Source: Myxococcus sp. RHSTA-1-4 (lineage in GTDB: Bacteria; Myxococcota; Myxococcia; Myxococcales; Myxococcaceae). Taken from it: a stretch of 64,000 bases of DNA. Below, piece after piece: positions 1 to 9,700 of this stretch. The notes beneath the pieces are model-generated. The model was given only the letters and a program-made list of their open reading frames with translations. It was not told the origin of the DNA and did not search any database. The position numbers and the translations under genes are program-made. The stretch covers positions 62,001 through 126,000 of the forward strand of contig NZ_JAIQDG010000023.1 in the NCBI RefSeq assembly GCF_020037125.1. Reading direction: 5' to 3'. How positions within the stretch are numbered: position 1 is the first letter of the stretch; every line of letters begins with the position of its first letter.

Positions 1-2
1 TG

Positions 3-146
3 CTCGCCGGCAACGCCGAGCATGCCAGGGAGGCCGGCGCAGACGAGTTCGTCGCCAAGCCGTGCCTGCCACAGGACCTGGAGAACAAAATCCGCAACAT
101 GCTCAAGCCCAGCAAGGTCCGGGGGAAGGGCGGGCAGGGGACCTGA
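3..146 (+). CDS. Response regulator receiver domain, C-terminal fragment
   Basis: The window opens inside this gene; only the last 47 codons are present and they end at a TGA. The peptide reads AGADEFVAKPCLPQDLENKI near its middle. A-D-x-x-x-x-K-P followed by a short helix is the end of a CheY-like receiver domain, where the Lys of the KP pair contacts the phosphorylated Asp and the last helix follows. The domain is followed only by a short basic, Gly-rich tail, so this is a single-domain regulator or a protein whose receiver is C-terminal. The phosphoacceptor Asp lies outside the window. Nothing can be said about its partner kinase. Confidence 0.7.
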   Translation, partial: LAGNAEHAREAGADEFVAKPCLPQDLENKIRNMLKPSKVRGKGGQGT

Positions 147-263
147 GCCAGGAGACACTCCCACTGCCCGCCACCGGACACTCGGGGCGCCACTGTTCCG
201 CTGTGCATCGTTCCCCGCCCCCGCCCGGTTGACCCCTCGCGGGTGGATTCATAGGCACCCCCT

Positions 264-3200
264 GTGGGCACCCCCGCCGCCTCCACCCAGCCAAAGGACA
301 CGTGGACTCCTCCAGAGGAGTTCGACGAGTACCGCCTCGTGCGTCCCATCGGCCGTGGGCGGACGGGCCGGGTGTACCTCGCCCACGACACGCTGCTCGA
401 GCGCCCGGTGGCGGTGAAGTTCATCCCCGCGCTCGGGCCCAACGCCCTGGCCCGCTTTCTCGTGGAGGCCCGGGCCGCCGCCCGAATCCAGCACCCCAAC
501 GTCGTCACCCTCTACCGGGTGGGACAACTGGAGGAGCAGCCCTACCTCGTCTCGGAGTTCATCCGCGGCGTCAGCCTGGACCGGCTCTCCAAGCCCCAGC
601 CGTGGGAGCGGGTGCTGGCCATGGGTCGGGACCTGGCCCGCGGCCTGAGCGCCGCGCACCGGCGCGGGGTGCTCCACCGGGACATCAAGCCCGGCAACGC
701 CGTGCTCACCGAGAGCGGCGAGGTGAAGCTGCTCGACTTCGGGCTCGCCAAGCTGCTGGACGAGGCCGCCGAGCCGGCCGAGGCCGCCTCCCGCGCCGGC
801 GCCGAGCCCCCGAAGCTGCCCGACGACCTGGACCCGGACGCCAGCCCCAACCTCGGAGCCCGCTCGCTGGACGGCGTCTTCCTCCCCTCGCTGCCGAGCG
901 GCGCGCTGGTGGGCACGCCCTACTACATGTCCCCCGAGGCCTGGGCGGGCGAGGAGCTCACGGCGCGCGGCGACGTGTACTCCCTGGGCATCGTCCTCTA
1001 CGAGCTGTGCGCGGGCCGGGGCCCCTTCCGGGACGTGCCCTGGCGTGAGCTGCCCCGCGTGGTGCGCACCCGCGACGCGCGCCCGCTGGCAGAGGCCGCG
1101 CCCGGCGTGGACGCCGCCTTCGCGGGCATCATCGACCGGTGCCTGCGCCGCGAGCCCTCCGAGCGCTACGCCTCCGCCGCGCAGCTCCTGGACGCGCTGG
1201 AGGGCCTGTCCCGCGAGGAGACGCCCACGGACGTGCCCGAGGGCAACCCCTACCGCGGCCTCCAGGCCTTCGAGGCGGAACACCGGGCCGTCTTCTTCGG
1301 CCGCCGGCGTGAGCAGCGCGCGGTGCTGGAGCGGCTGCGCGCCGAGTCCTTCCTGCTCATCACCGGCGACTCCGGCGTGGGCAAGTCCTCGCTGTGTCTC
1401 GCCGGCCTCCTCCCCTCGGTGGTGGAGGGCGCGCTGGAGGACGGGCGCCGCTGGCACACCGCGGGGCTGGTGCCGGGGCGCAGGCCCATGGCGGCGCTGG
1501 CCGCCGCGCTCGCCCCGCTGCTCCAGATGGAAGAGGAGCCCCTGGCCGAGGCGCTGCGCAACGAGCCCACGTCCCTCGTCCGCCGGCTGCGCGCGAGGCT
1601 GGGCGCCCACGAGGGACTCCTCCTTTATATGGACCAGCTCGAGGAGCTGGTGACGCTGGCTTCCCCGGTGGAGGCGGCGCTGGCGGGGCAGGCGCTGGGC
1701 AGCCTCGCGGAAGGGGCCAGCGGGGTGCGCCTGCTGGCCACCGGCCGGAGCGACTTCCTCACCCGCCTCACCTCGGTGCCGGGGCTCGGAGCGGAGGTGC
1801 CGCGCGCGCTGTACCTCCTCCGCGCCCTGTCGCCCGAGGAGACGCGCGAGGCGGTGACGGGCCCCGCGCGGGTGAAGGGCGTGCGCTTCGAGTCCGAGGC
1901 GCTGGTGGACGCGCTCGTCGCCTCCACCACCGCCGCCGACGGCGGGCTGCCGCTGCTCCAGTTCGCGCTGGCGGAGCTCTGGGAGGCGCGTGACGCCACG
2001 GCCCGGGTGATTACGCAGGCGGCGCTGGACTCGCTGGGCGGCGTGGCCGGAGCGCTGGCGCGGCACGCGGACGCCGCGGTGGCACGCCTCCTGCCGGACC
2101 AGCGCGCGGCGGCGCGGGGCGTGCTCCTGCGGCTCGTCACCGCGGACGGCACCCGCGCGCGCAAGACGGACCGGGAGCTGGTGGGCGACGACACGCGCCA
2201 CCGCGCCGCGCTGGAGGCCCTGGTGCACGCGCGCCTGCTGGTGGCGCGCGAGGCCCAGGAGGGCACCTCGTACGAGCTGGCCCACGAGGCGCTGCTCTCC
2301 GGCTGGGGCACGCTGGCGCGCTGGCTGGCGGAGGCGGCCGAGCGCCGCGAGGTGCAGGCCCGGCTGGAGGCCGCCGCCGGGCACTGGGAGAAGCTGGGCC
2401 ACGCCCGCGAGGCGCTGTGGGGGCCCCGCCAGCTCGCGGAGACGAAGCAGTTGGACCCGGCGGAGCTCACGCGGCGCGAGCAGGACTTCCTCCGGGCCTC
2501 CCGCCGCACGGTGGTGCGCAGCCGGCGGATGCGGCAGGCGCTGGCGGCGGGCTTCGTCCTGTCGCTGGCGCTCGTCTACGGCGGCCTCCGGTTGCGCGAG
2601 CGCTGGGGCCTGGACACGCAGGTGCGCGCCGAGCTCCAGGAGGCCGCGCTCGCCCTGCGGGCGGTGGGGCATGAGCGCGAGTCGCTCGGCTCCGAGCGCG
2701 CCGAGGCCTTCCGCCTCTACACCAGCGGCCGCAAGTCGGACGCCGACAAGCTCTGGGGCCGGGCGGGCGCGCAGGCGGCGCGGGTGCGCCACCAGTACGA
2801 CGCGGTGGCCGGGAGGCTGGAGCGCGCGCTGGCCCTGGCGCCGGGCCGCCCCGACGTGCGCGAGGCGCTGGCGGACTTCCTCTACGAGCGGGCGCTGTGG
2901 GCCGAGCAGGACGGCGACACCGCGACGCTGCCCACGCTGCTGCAGCGCATGAGGCTGTATGACGCCGCGGGCGCGCGCTGGCAGCGGTGGAATGCGCCCG
3001 CGCGCCTCACGCTGGAGACGCCCACCTCCGGAGCCCAGGTGGAGCTGCGGCCGCTGAAGCGCGACACCCAGGGCCGTGAGGAGCCGGGAGAGCCGCTGAC
3101 GCTCGCCGGAGGGCCGTGGGTGGACCTGCAGGTGCCACCGGGCCGCTACCAGCTCTCCCTGCGCGCGCTGGGCCACGAGCCGGTGGTGCAGCCCGTGCTG

Positions 3201-4082
3201 CTCCGGCGGGGAGAGTCGCGGCGGCTGGGCGTGCCGCTGCCTCGCGCGGGCGCGGTGCCGGAGGGCTTCGTCTTCGTGCCCCCGGGCGAGGTTCGCTTCG
3301 GCAGCGCGGCCGACGCCAGCGTGCGCGAGTTCTTCAACGCGGTGCCGCTGCACGCCGTGGAGGTGCCGGGCTTCCTCATCGCCCGCCACGAGGTGACGTA
3401 CGCGGACTGGCTGCGCTTCGTGGAGGCGCTGCCTCCCGGGGAGCGCGCCCGGCGCCTGCCTCGCGTGGTCACCGGTGGGTACGCGGGGCTGCTCGCGCTG
3501 GAGCGGGTCGACGGCACCTGGCGGCTTCGCTTCCAGCCCGGCGGCGAGCCCTACGTGGCGCGCGCCGGGGAGAAGCTGCGCTATGCCAGCCGTGCGCGCC
3601 GCCAGGAGCAGGACTGGCTGCGCTTCCCCGTCAGCGGCATCACCTTCGAGGACGCGGAGGCCTATGCGTCCTGGCTGTCCTCCACCGGCGGCGTGCCCGG
3701 GGCGCGGCTGTGCTCGGAGCTGGAGTGGGAGCGCGCGGCCCGGGGCGTGGATGGCCGCGAGTACCCGCACGGCGACACGCTGGCCCCGGACGACGCCAAC
3801 ATCGACGCCACCTATGGGAAGCAGCCCGGCGGCTTCGGCCCGGACGAGGTGGGCAGCCACCCCGCGTCGCGCAGCCCCTTCGGCGTGGACGACCTCGCCG
3901 GCAACGTCTGGGAGTGGACGCGCTCGTGGCTGGAGCCGGGCAAGGCGGTGGCGCGCGGGGGCAGCTTCGCCTTCGCGGCCACCTCGGCGCGCTCCACCAA
4001 CCGGGAGCTGCCGGAGCCCTCGCTGCGTGACGTGACGGTGGGCCTGCGCGTGTGCGCGGACCCGCCGGCTCCAGGGCGCTGA
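264..4082 (+). CDS. Transmembrane Ser/Thr protein kinase with STAND-type ATPase and FGE-like domain
   Basis: A 1272-residue Hanks-type kinase starting at GTG; an in-frame TAG at 252-254 leaves no earlier start. Kinase domain about 24-310: glycine loop GRGRTGRV, Lys52, HRD 138-140 in HRDIKPGN, DFG 158-160 and SPE 223-225. A second nucleotide-binding domain follows at about 330-740, with Walker A GDSGVGKSS at 368-376, of the kind seen in novel-STAND ATPases. One membrane segment lies near 757-775. Behind it come a helical, TPR-like stretch and a formylglycine-generating-enzyme-like domain (about 998-1268) with GNVWEW and RGGSF motifs. That domain lacks the paired catalytic cysteines of true FGE, so it is more likely a sensor or ligand-binding module than an enzyme. 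Kinase and ATPase should be cytoplasmic and the FGE fold periplasmic (inference). No partner gene is adjacent. Confidence 0.9.
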   Translation: MGTPAASTQPKDTWTPPEEFDEYRLVRPIGRGRTGRVYLAHDTLLERPVAVKFIPALGPNALARFLVEARAAARIQHPNVVTLYRVGQLEEQPYLVSEFIRGVSLDRLSKPQPWERVLAMGRDLARGLSAAHRRGVLHRDIKPGNAVLTESGEVKLLDFGLAKLLDEAAEPAEAASRAGAEPPKLPDDLDPDASPNLGARSLDGVFLPSLPSGALVGTPYYMSPEAWAGEELTARGDVYSLGIVLYELCAGRGPFRDVPWRELPRVVRTRDARPLAEAAPGVDAAFAGIIDRCLRREPSERYASAAQLLDALEGLSREETPTDVPEGNPYRGLQAFEAEHRAVFFGRRREQRAVLERLRAESFLLITGDSGVGKSSLCLAGLLPSVVEGALEDGRRWHTAGLVPGRRPMAALAAALAPLLQMEEEPLAEALRNEPTSLVRRLRARLGAHEGLLLYMDQLEELVTLASPVEAALAGQALGSLAEGASGVRLLATGRSDFLTRLTSVPGLGAEVPRALYLLRALSPEETREAVTGPARVKGVRFESEALVDALVASTTAADGGLPLLQFALAELWEARDATARVITQAALDSLGGVAGALARHADAAVARLLPDQRAAARGVLLRLVTADGTRARKTDRELVGDDTRHRAALEALVHARLLVAREAQEGTSYELAHEALLSGWGTLARWLAEAAERREVQARLEAAAGHWEKLGHAREALWGPRQLAETKQLDPAELTRREQDFLRASRRTVVRSRRMRQALAAGFVLSLALVYGGLRLRERWGLDTQVRAELQEAALALRAVGHERESLGSERAEAFRLYTSGRKSDADKLWGRAGAQAARVRHQYDAVAGRLERALALAPGRPDVREALADFLYERALWAEQDGDTATLPTLLQRMRLYDAAGARWQRWNAPARLTLETPTSGAQVELRPLKRDTQGREEPGEPLTLAGGPWVDLQVPPGRYQLSLRALGHEPVVQPVLLRRGESRRLGVPLPRAGAVPEGFVFVPPGEVRFGSAADASVREFFNAVPLHAVEVPGFLIARHEVTYADWLRFVEALPPGERARRLPRVVTGGYAGLLALERVDGTWRLRFQPGGEPYVARAGEKLRYASRARRQEQDWLRFPVSGITFEDAEAYASWLSSTGGVPGARLCSELEWERAARGVDGREYPHGDTLAPDDANIDATYGKQPGGFGPDEVGSHPASRSPFGVDDLAGNVWEWTRSWLEPGKAVARGGSFAFAATSARSTNRELPEPSLRDVTVGLRVCADPPAPGR

Positions 4083-4289
4083 GCCCCTCCGCCTGCTCGC
4101 ATGCACCGGGCACACACCGTGACACCGCATGCTACCGGACGGTGGAACCCCGTGACTGCCCTGCCATGCCAGTGCGTTGCCAGCCGGTGGACGATGCAAG
4201 TGTCCGCCGGCGTGCGTGCGGCTTGCGAGGCCTGGAGCCACTGCAAATCTTGCACGGCGTAGGACGGGGTCGGGATGGGAGGTCGGGTC

Positions 4290-5261
4290 ATGGGTGCGAA
4301 ACGCGTGGTGGGGGCGGTGGTTGCCGCCTGGGGGCTGGTGGGGTGCGCGGGTGGGGTGGCGGAGCCCGAGGCGTCCACGCTCCAGTCCCGTGTGGCGGAG
4401 CTGGCTTCGCCGAACGGGCGGAACCTCAACGGGCGTAATCTCAACGGACGCAATCTCAACGGGACGGAGCTGGGACAGCCGCTCGTCTCGGTGAGCTTCG
4501 CGGGCGTCCAGCGCGCGAGCTCGGTGGATGAGCCGATGAGCGCGGTGTGGCTGCAAGGCAGCGTCTTCCACGGCTTCGACGGGCCCCACGCGCTGGCCGG
4601 CATGGACTTCCTCGGCGCGCGCTTCGTCGGCAACCTCGCGGACGGCACCAAGGTGGACCTGCGGGTGGACGGCATCCGGCCCGGTAGGGGCAGGGACGAG
4701 GACGTGTGGTCCTATCGCGTCTCCTACCTCGACACGACGGACGGCACCTGGAAGCCGGCGTGCTCCGCCGCGGATGGCTCCGCGCTGGGCGCCATTCCCG
4801 TCCTGGGACGCTGGAACCACGAGCAGGGCGTGACCGGCGGCGGCGCGCGGGTCGACGACGTCACCGTCTTCACCTTCGCGTGCGAGGGCGCGGCCATCGC
4901 CAAGTGCGTGCGCTTCGGCTACCGCCCCTGGGGGACGACGGCGGATGGCCGAAGCCTCGCGGACCATCACCAGGCCTGCACGCGCATGGTGCGGGCGGAC
5001 TTCTGCGGGGACGGCACCTCGTACACGAAGGACGGCAACTGGGTGAACGTCTATGACGGGCTCGGCCTGCAGGCGGACTCCGAGACGTGGCTGCTGGAGG
5101 CCGAGTGGAACGCCGACGGGGCCCTCTGCTTCTCGTCGTCGACGCGCGCCACCGAGCCGGTGAGCTGCCCCGGCAAGGCGCAGCTCCCGGGCTGCGGCCA
5201 GCGCGTCCACTTCCGCACCGGCACGCTCCTCATGAGCGAGGTGCCGCCGCGCACGCGGTAG
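4290..5261 (+). CDS. ADYC-domain lipoprotein with NGRNL repeats
   Basis: A 323-residue exported protein. I chose ATG 4290 over ATG 4275 because GGGAGGT at 4277-4283 is spaced correctly for it and the signal peptide is then compact. The signal ends in a lipobox (LVGC, Cys19). Just after the lipid anchor is a run of NGRNLNGRNLNGRNLNGTEL, the short N-G-x-x-L repeat typical of secreted myxobacterial proteins. The C-terminal region is Cys-rich, contains RADFCGDG and resembles the ADYC domain, whose function is unknown. No enzymatic motif is visible. It stands alone, with about 200-bp gaps on both sides. Confidence 0.75.
   Translation: MGAKRVVGAVVAAWGLVGCAGGVAEPEASTLQSRVAELASPNGRNLNGRNLNGRNLNGTELGQPLVSVSFAGVQRASSVDEPMSAVWLQGSVFHGFDGPHALAGMDFLGARFVGNLADGTKVDLRVDGIRPGRGRDEDVWSYRVSYLDTTDGTWKPACSAADGSALGAIPVLGRWNHEQGVTGGGARVDDVTVFTFACEGAAIAKCVRFGYRPWGTTADGRSLADHHQACTRMVRADFCGDGTSYTKDGNWVNVYDGLGLQADSETWLLEAEWNADGALCFSSSTRATEPVSCPGKAQLPGCGQRVHFRTGTLLMSEVPPRTR
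4412..4462 (+). repeat. Short in-frame tandem repeat, 15-bp unit
   Basis: Just over three near-identical 15-bp units (AACGGGCGGAACCTC type) encode N-G-R-N-L inside the ADYC lipoprotein. Differences are mostly silent third-base changes (cgg/cgt/cgc, aac/aat). The peptide repeat therefore appears to be under selection while the DNA drifts. It is not a CRISPR repeat: there are no spacers. Confidence 0.8.
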
Positions 5262-5475
5262 CCCGTCGCCTCCCGGACGTCCGCGCTCCGTGGGAGCCCG
5301 GCACACCCGATGAGTGCTCGCCAGCACGCCTGCTCCACTTTCGTGCAGCGGACGGGGCGTGACATTCGGGTGTGTGAGGACCCAATGAGCGGCTACCCGA
5401 GGCAGGGGGCCGACATCATGGTTAGCCGGCTCGCCGGGGGTATGGGCCAGGCGGGCGGACGACGGGAGACGCGCC

Positions 5476-6678
5476 GTGAGACGAGCGCAGGTGAACGGGA
5501 GGACACGAAGCCGGGGGCTCGGGCTGCTGCTGGCGGTGGCCTGTGCCGCGGCCGGTTGCGACAAGGGCCCGGAGGGCGCGGCGGCGCGGCGGCCCGAGGC
5601 GCCGGTGGTGACGCTCGGGCAGGAGAACGTGGCCCGCGCGGAGCTGCGTGAGCTGCAATCCGGCCCTGGCATCTCCGGCACGCTGCAGGCGCGCACGGCG
5701 GCCGCGGTGCGCGCGGAGGTGGGCGGCACCATCCTCGGCATCAAGGCCGAGCAGGGGCAGGTGGTGAAGAAGGGCCAGGAGCTGGCGCGAATCGAGGATG
5801 CCACCCTGCGGGACCAGGTCATCGCCGCCCGCACGGCCACTCGGACGGCCAGCAGCGCGGTGCAGGTGGCCCGGGCCGAGGAGGAGCGCAGCGCGAAGCT
5901 GGCGAAGGAAGGCGTCATCACCCAGCGGGACTTCGAGCGGGCCCAGCTCGCGGTGTCCCAGGCGGAGGCCCAGCTCGCGGAGGCCCGCTCGCGGCTGGCC
6001 CTGGCGCAAGAGCAGCTCGGCCGCGCGCGCATCACCGCGCCCTTCGACGGCGTGGTGAGCGAGCGCCAGGCGAGCGAGGGCGACGTCGTGCAGCCCGGCG
6101 CGCCCCTCTTCACCATCGTGGACCCGCGCACCCTGCGGCTGGAGGCCTCCGTGCCCGCGGCCCTGCTGGCGCAGGTGAAGGTGGGCACGCCCGTGGAGTT
6201 CCAGGTCACCGGTCATGCCGACAACACCGTCAGCGGCAAGGTGGAGCGCATCAACCCCGTGGTGGACCCCGCCACCGGCCAGGTGCGCATCTACGTGGCC
6301 ATTCCCAACACGGACCTCCACCTCCTGGCGGGCCTCTTCGCGGAGGGGCGCGTGGCCTCGGAGGCGAAGCAGGCGCTCGCGGTGCCGCTGGACGCCGTCG
6401 TCGAGTCCAACGGTGAGCCGGGGGTGCTGCGCATCCAGGACGGGCGCGTGCAGCGCGTGCCCGTCACGCTGGGGCTGCGGGACGCCGTCGCGCAGCAGGT
6501 GGAGGTCCGCTCCGGGCTGCGGGCGCGAGACGTGGTGGTGCTCGGCTCGGCGCGCGACGCGGTGGGCGAGGGCACTCGCGTGAAGGTGGAGGCGCGGCGC
6601 CCCGAGTCGAAGCCCGTGGAGTCCGAATGGCCGGGCGTGGGCGGCTCGGAAGCGCCGCAGAGGCAGCAGTCCCCCTGA
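5476..6678 (+). CDS. RND efflux periplasmic adaptor (membrane fusion protein)
   Basis: 400 residues, GTG start preceded by GGGAGA at 5464-5469. The signal peptide ends in a lipobox (AAGC, Cys28), as in MexA/AcrA lipoproteins. The first lipoyl half contains GTLQARTAAAVRAEVGG. An alpha-helical hairpin at about 95-175 is rich in Ala/Glu/Gln. The second lipoyl half is ARITAPFDGVVSE, followed by a beta-barrel and a membrane-proximal domain. It links the inner-membrane pump to an outer-membrane channel. The pump gene begins 40 bp downstream on the same strand, so the two form an operon. No TolC-type channel gene follows, so that partner must lie elsewhere. The substrate is not deducible. Confidence 0.93.
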   Translation: MRRAQVNGRTRSRGLGLLLAVACAAAGCDKGPEGAAARRPEAPVVTLGQENVARAELRELQSGPGISGTLQARTAAAVRAEVGGTILGIKAEQGQVVKKGQELARIEDATLRDQVIAARTATRTASSAVQVARAEEERSAKLAKEGVITQRDFERAQLAVSQAEAQLAEARSRLALAQEQLGRARITAPFDGVVSERQASEGDVVQPGAPLFTIVDPRTLRLEASVPAALLAQVKVGTPVEFQVTGHADNTVSGKVERINPVVDPATGQVRIYVAIPNTDLHLLAGLFAEGRVASEAKQALAVPLDAVVESNGEPGVLRIQDGRVQRVPVTLGLRDAVAQQVEVRSGLRARDVVVLGSARDAVGEGTRVKVEARRPESKPVESEWPGVGGSEAPQRQQSP

Positions 6679-6718
6679 GGCCGCTCGCGTTCCATCGCTT
6701 TCCGCCGGGAGTCACCGC

Positions 6719-9700
6719 GTGTTCATTTCCGACTTCGCCATCAAGCGCCCCATCGTCACCATCACCGCGATGGTGGCGCTGGTCGTCTTCGGCCTCGTCG
6801 CCCTCTGGCAGCTCGAGACGGACGAGTTCCCGGACGTCCAGCAGCCCGTCATCAACGTCACCATCGCCTACCCGGGCGCGTCACCGGACACGGTGGAGCG
6901 TGAAATCGTCGAGCCGATTGAGGACGCCGTCTTCGCCATCAGCGGGGTGGACCCGAAGGAGACGACGTCCAGCGCCACCGATGGCCTCGCCACCTTCACG
7001 GTGTTCTTCGACTTCGAGAAGGACATCCAGGAGGCCTCGCAGGACATCCGCGACGCCATCTCCAGCAAGCGGGCGGACCTGCCGCAGGAGATGGAGGAGC
7101 CCATCCTCACGCGGTTCGACCCGGCGGACCAGCCCATCGTCTCACTGACGCTCACCTCGGAGCAGCTCGACGTGGCGGCGCTGTCTCGCGTGGCGGACCC
7201 GCTGGTGGTGGGCGAATTGCGCTCGGTGCCGGGCGTGGCGCAGGCGGACGTGGTGGGCGAGGTGGAGCGGGAGATGACGGTGCAGGTCCGGCCGGGGGCG
7301 CTCCAGGCGGCGGGCCTGTCGGTGGCGGAGGTGGTGGGGGCGCTGCAGGCGCAGAACCTCGCGGCGCCCGTGGGCCGCATCAACGCGCCCCTGGCGGAGT
7401 CCTCCATCCGGCTCAAGGGCCGGCTGGCGGGCGCGGAGGACTTCCGGAACATGGTGGTGGCCACGCGAGGCGGGCAGGTCATCCGCCTGGGGCAGGTGGC
7501 GGACGTCTTCGTGGGGGCCGAGGAGCCGCGCACGCTGGCGCTCTTCGACGGCGCGCAGGCGGTGGGCATCGACGTGCTCAAGGCCAAGGGCTACAGCACC
7601 ACCGAGGTGGCGGACGCGGTGCGCGAGCGCGTGGAGGCATTGCAGAGGCGCCTGCCCGCCGGGGTGAAGCTGGCCATCGTCCGCGACGCGGGCGTCCGCG
7701 TGGAGCAGGCGGTGCACAACGTGCAGTCGGCGCTGCTGGAGGGCGCGCTGCTCACGGTGCTGGTGGTGTTCGTCTTCCTCAACTCGTGGCGCTCCACCGT
7801 CATCACCGGCCTCGCGCTGCCGGTGAGCGTGCTCGCGGCGTTCATCAGCGTGTGGGCCTTCGGCTTCACGCTCAACACGATGTCGCTGCTCGGCCTGACG
7901 CTGGCCATCGGCATCCTCATCGACGACGCCATCGTGGTGCGCGAGAACATCGTCCGCCACATCGAGATGGGGAAGGACCACTACACCGCGTCGCGCGAGG
8001 GCACGTCCGAAATCGGGCTCGCGGTGTCGGCGACCACCTTCTCCATCGTCGCGGTGTTCGTGCCGGTGGCCTTCATGTACGGGGTGGCGGGGCAGTGGTT
8101 CAAGCCCTTCGCACTGACGATTGCGTGCGCGGTGCTGGTGTCGCTGTTCGTCTCCTTCTCGCTGGACCCGATGCTGAGCGCGTACTGGCCGGACCCGCAG
8201 GTGGAGCAGGCAGCGCGGCGCGACTTCATCTCCCGCGCGCTGACGCGCTTCAACCGCTGGTTCGACCGGCAGGCGCAGCGCTACAAGCGCGTCATCGCCT
8301 GGGCGCTGGACCACCGGCTGGCGATGGTGCTGGTGGCGGTGGGCTCGTTGGTGGGCGCGCTGGGCTTGCAGGCCACGGTGGGAGGCGCGGGCTTCGTGCC
8401 GGTGAGTGACCGCGCGGAGGTGGAGGTGCTGGTGGAGACGCCGCCGGGCTCCAGCCTGGACTACACGCGGCGCAAGGTGGAGGAGGTGGTGCGCATCACC
8501 CGGGCGCACCCGGAGGTGGCGTACACGTACAGCACCATCGGCGTGCCGCTGCCGCTCAGCGCGCCGGGCGTGGACCAGGCGCTGGTGTACGTGCGGCTCA
8601 CGCCGAAGGGGGACCGGGACGTGAGTCAGGACGCGCTGGGCCGCATCTTCCGCGATGAGCTGCGGGTCATCGGCGGCGCGAAGGTGTCCGTCTTCACGTC
8701 CGGCTTCGGCGGGGCCTTCAAGCAGATTCAGCTGGAGTTGAGGGGCCCGGACCAGCGGATGCTCACGCAGCTCGCGGAGCAGGTGCGGAAGGAGATGGAA
8801 GCGGTGCCGGGCGCGGTGGACGTGGGACTGTCCACGCGCGGGCAGAAGCCGGAGCTGGAGGTGGAGCTGAACCGCGGGCTGGCGGGGCAGCTCGGCGTGA
8901 CGGTGGGGCAGGTGGCCCAGGTGCTGCGGCCGGCCTTCGCGGGCCTGGACGTGGGGGACTGGGTGGACCCCATCGGCGAGACGCGGGACGTGATGCTTCG
9001 CCTGGCGCCCGAGGCGCGTGACAGCCCGAGTGATTTGGCACAGCTCCCCATCGCCGTGGCCGGGGGGCAGGGTGGCACGCCCCGGCTGGTGCCGCTGGGA
9101 CAGGTGGCGGACATCCGGCAGACGCTGGGGCCGGCGCAGATTACGCACCTGGACCGCGAGCGTGTCATCAACATCCAGGCGAACACGCAGGGGCGCTCGC
9201 TGACGGAGGTGATGACGGACATCCAGGAGCGGGTGGCGCGGGTGCAGCTCCCGGCGGGCTACACGCTGACGACGGGCGGCGAGTCCGCGGACCAGGCGGA
9301 GGTCTTCATGCGGGTATTCATCGCGCTCGGCGTGGCGGTGGTGCTGATGTATCTCATCCTGGTCATCCAGTTCGGCTCGTTCCTGGACCCGCTGGCCATC
9401 CTCCTGTCACTGCCGCTGTCGCTCATCGGCGTGGTGCTGGCGCTGCTCGTCACGGGTGACACGCTCAACATCATGAGCCTCATCGGCGTCATCCTGCTGA
9501 TGGGCATCGTCGCGAAGAACGCCATCCTCCTCATCGACTTCGCCAAGTGGTCTCACGCGAAGGGCCTGCCCTTGCGAGACGCGCTCATCGAGGCGGGACG
9601 TATCCGCCTGCGGCCCATCATCATGACGACGCTGGCGCTGGTGGCCGGCATGGTGCCGGTGGCCATCGGCGCGGGCGAGGGTGGTGACTTCCGCGCGCCG

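Noticed and set aside
3250-4080. Calling the C-terminal domain an active formylglycine-generating enzyme or sulfatase activator
   Set aside because: The catalytic cysteine pair is not present, and no sulfatase gene is nearby.
4412-4462. Short tandem repeats as a CRISPR or microsatellite array
   Set aside because: Units are contiguous, in frame and vary at silent positions; there are no spacers.
249-6209. A leftward open frame of almost 2,000 codons
   Set aside because: It is antisense to the kinase, ADYC and adaptor genes. It arises because high-GC codon use leaves few stops in the opposite frame; it has no domains and no start signal.
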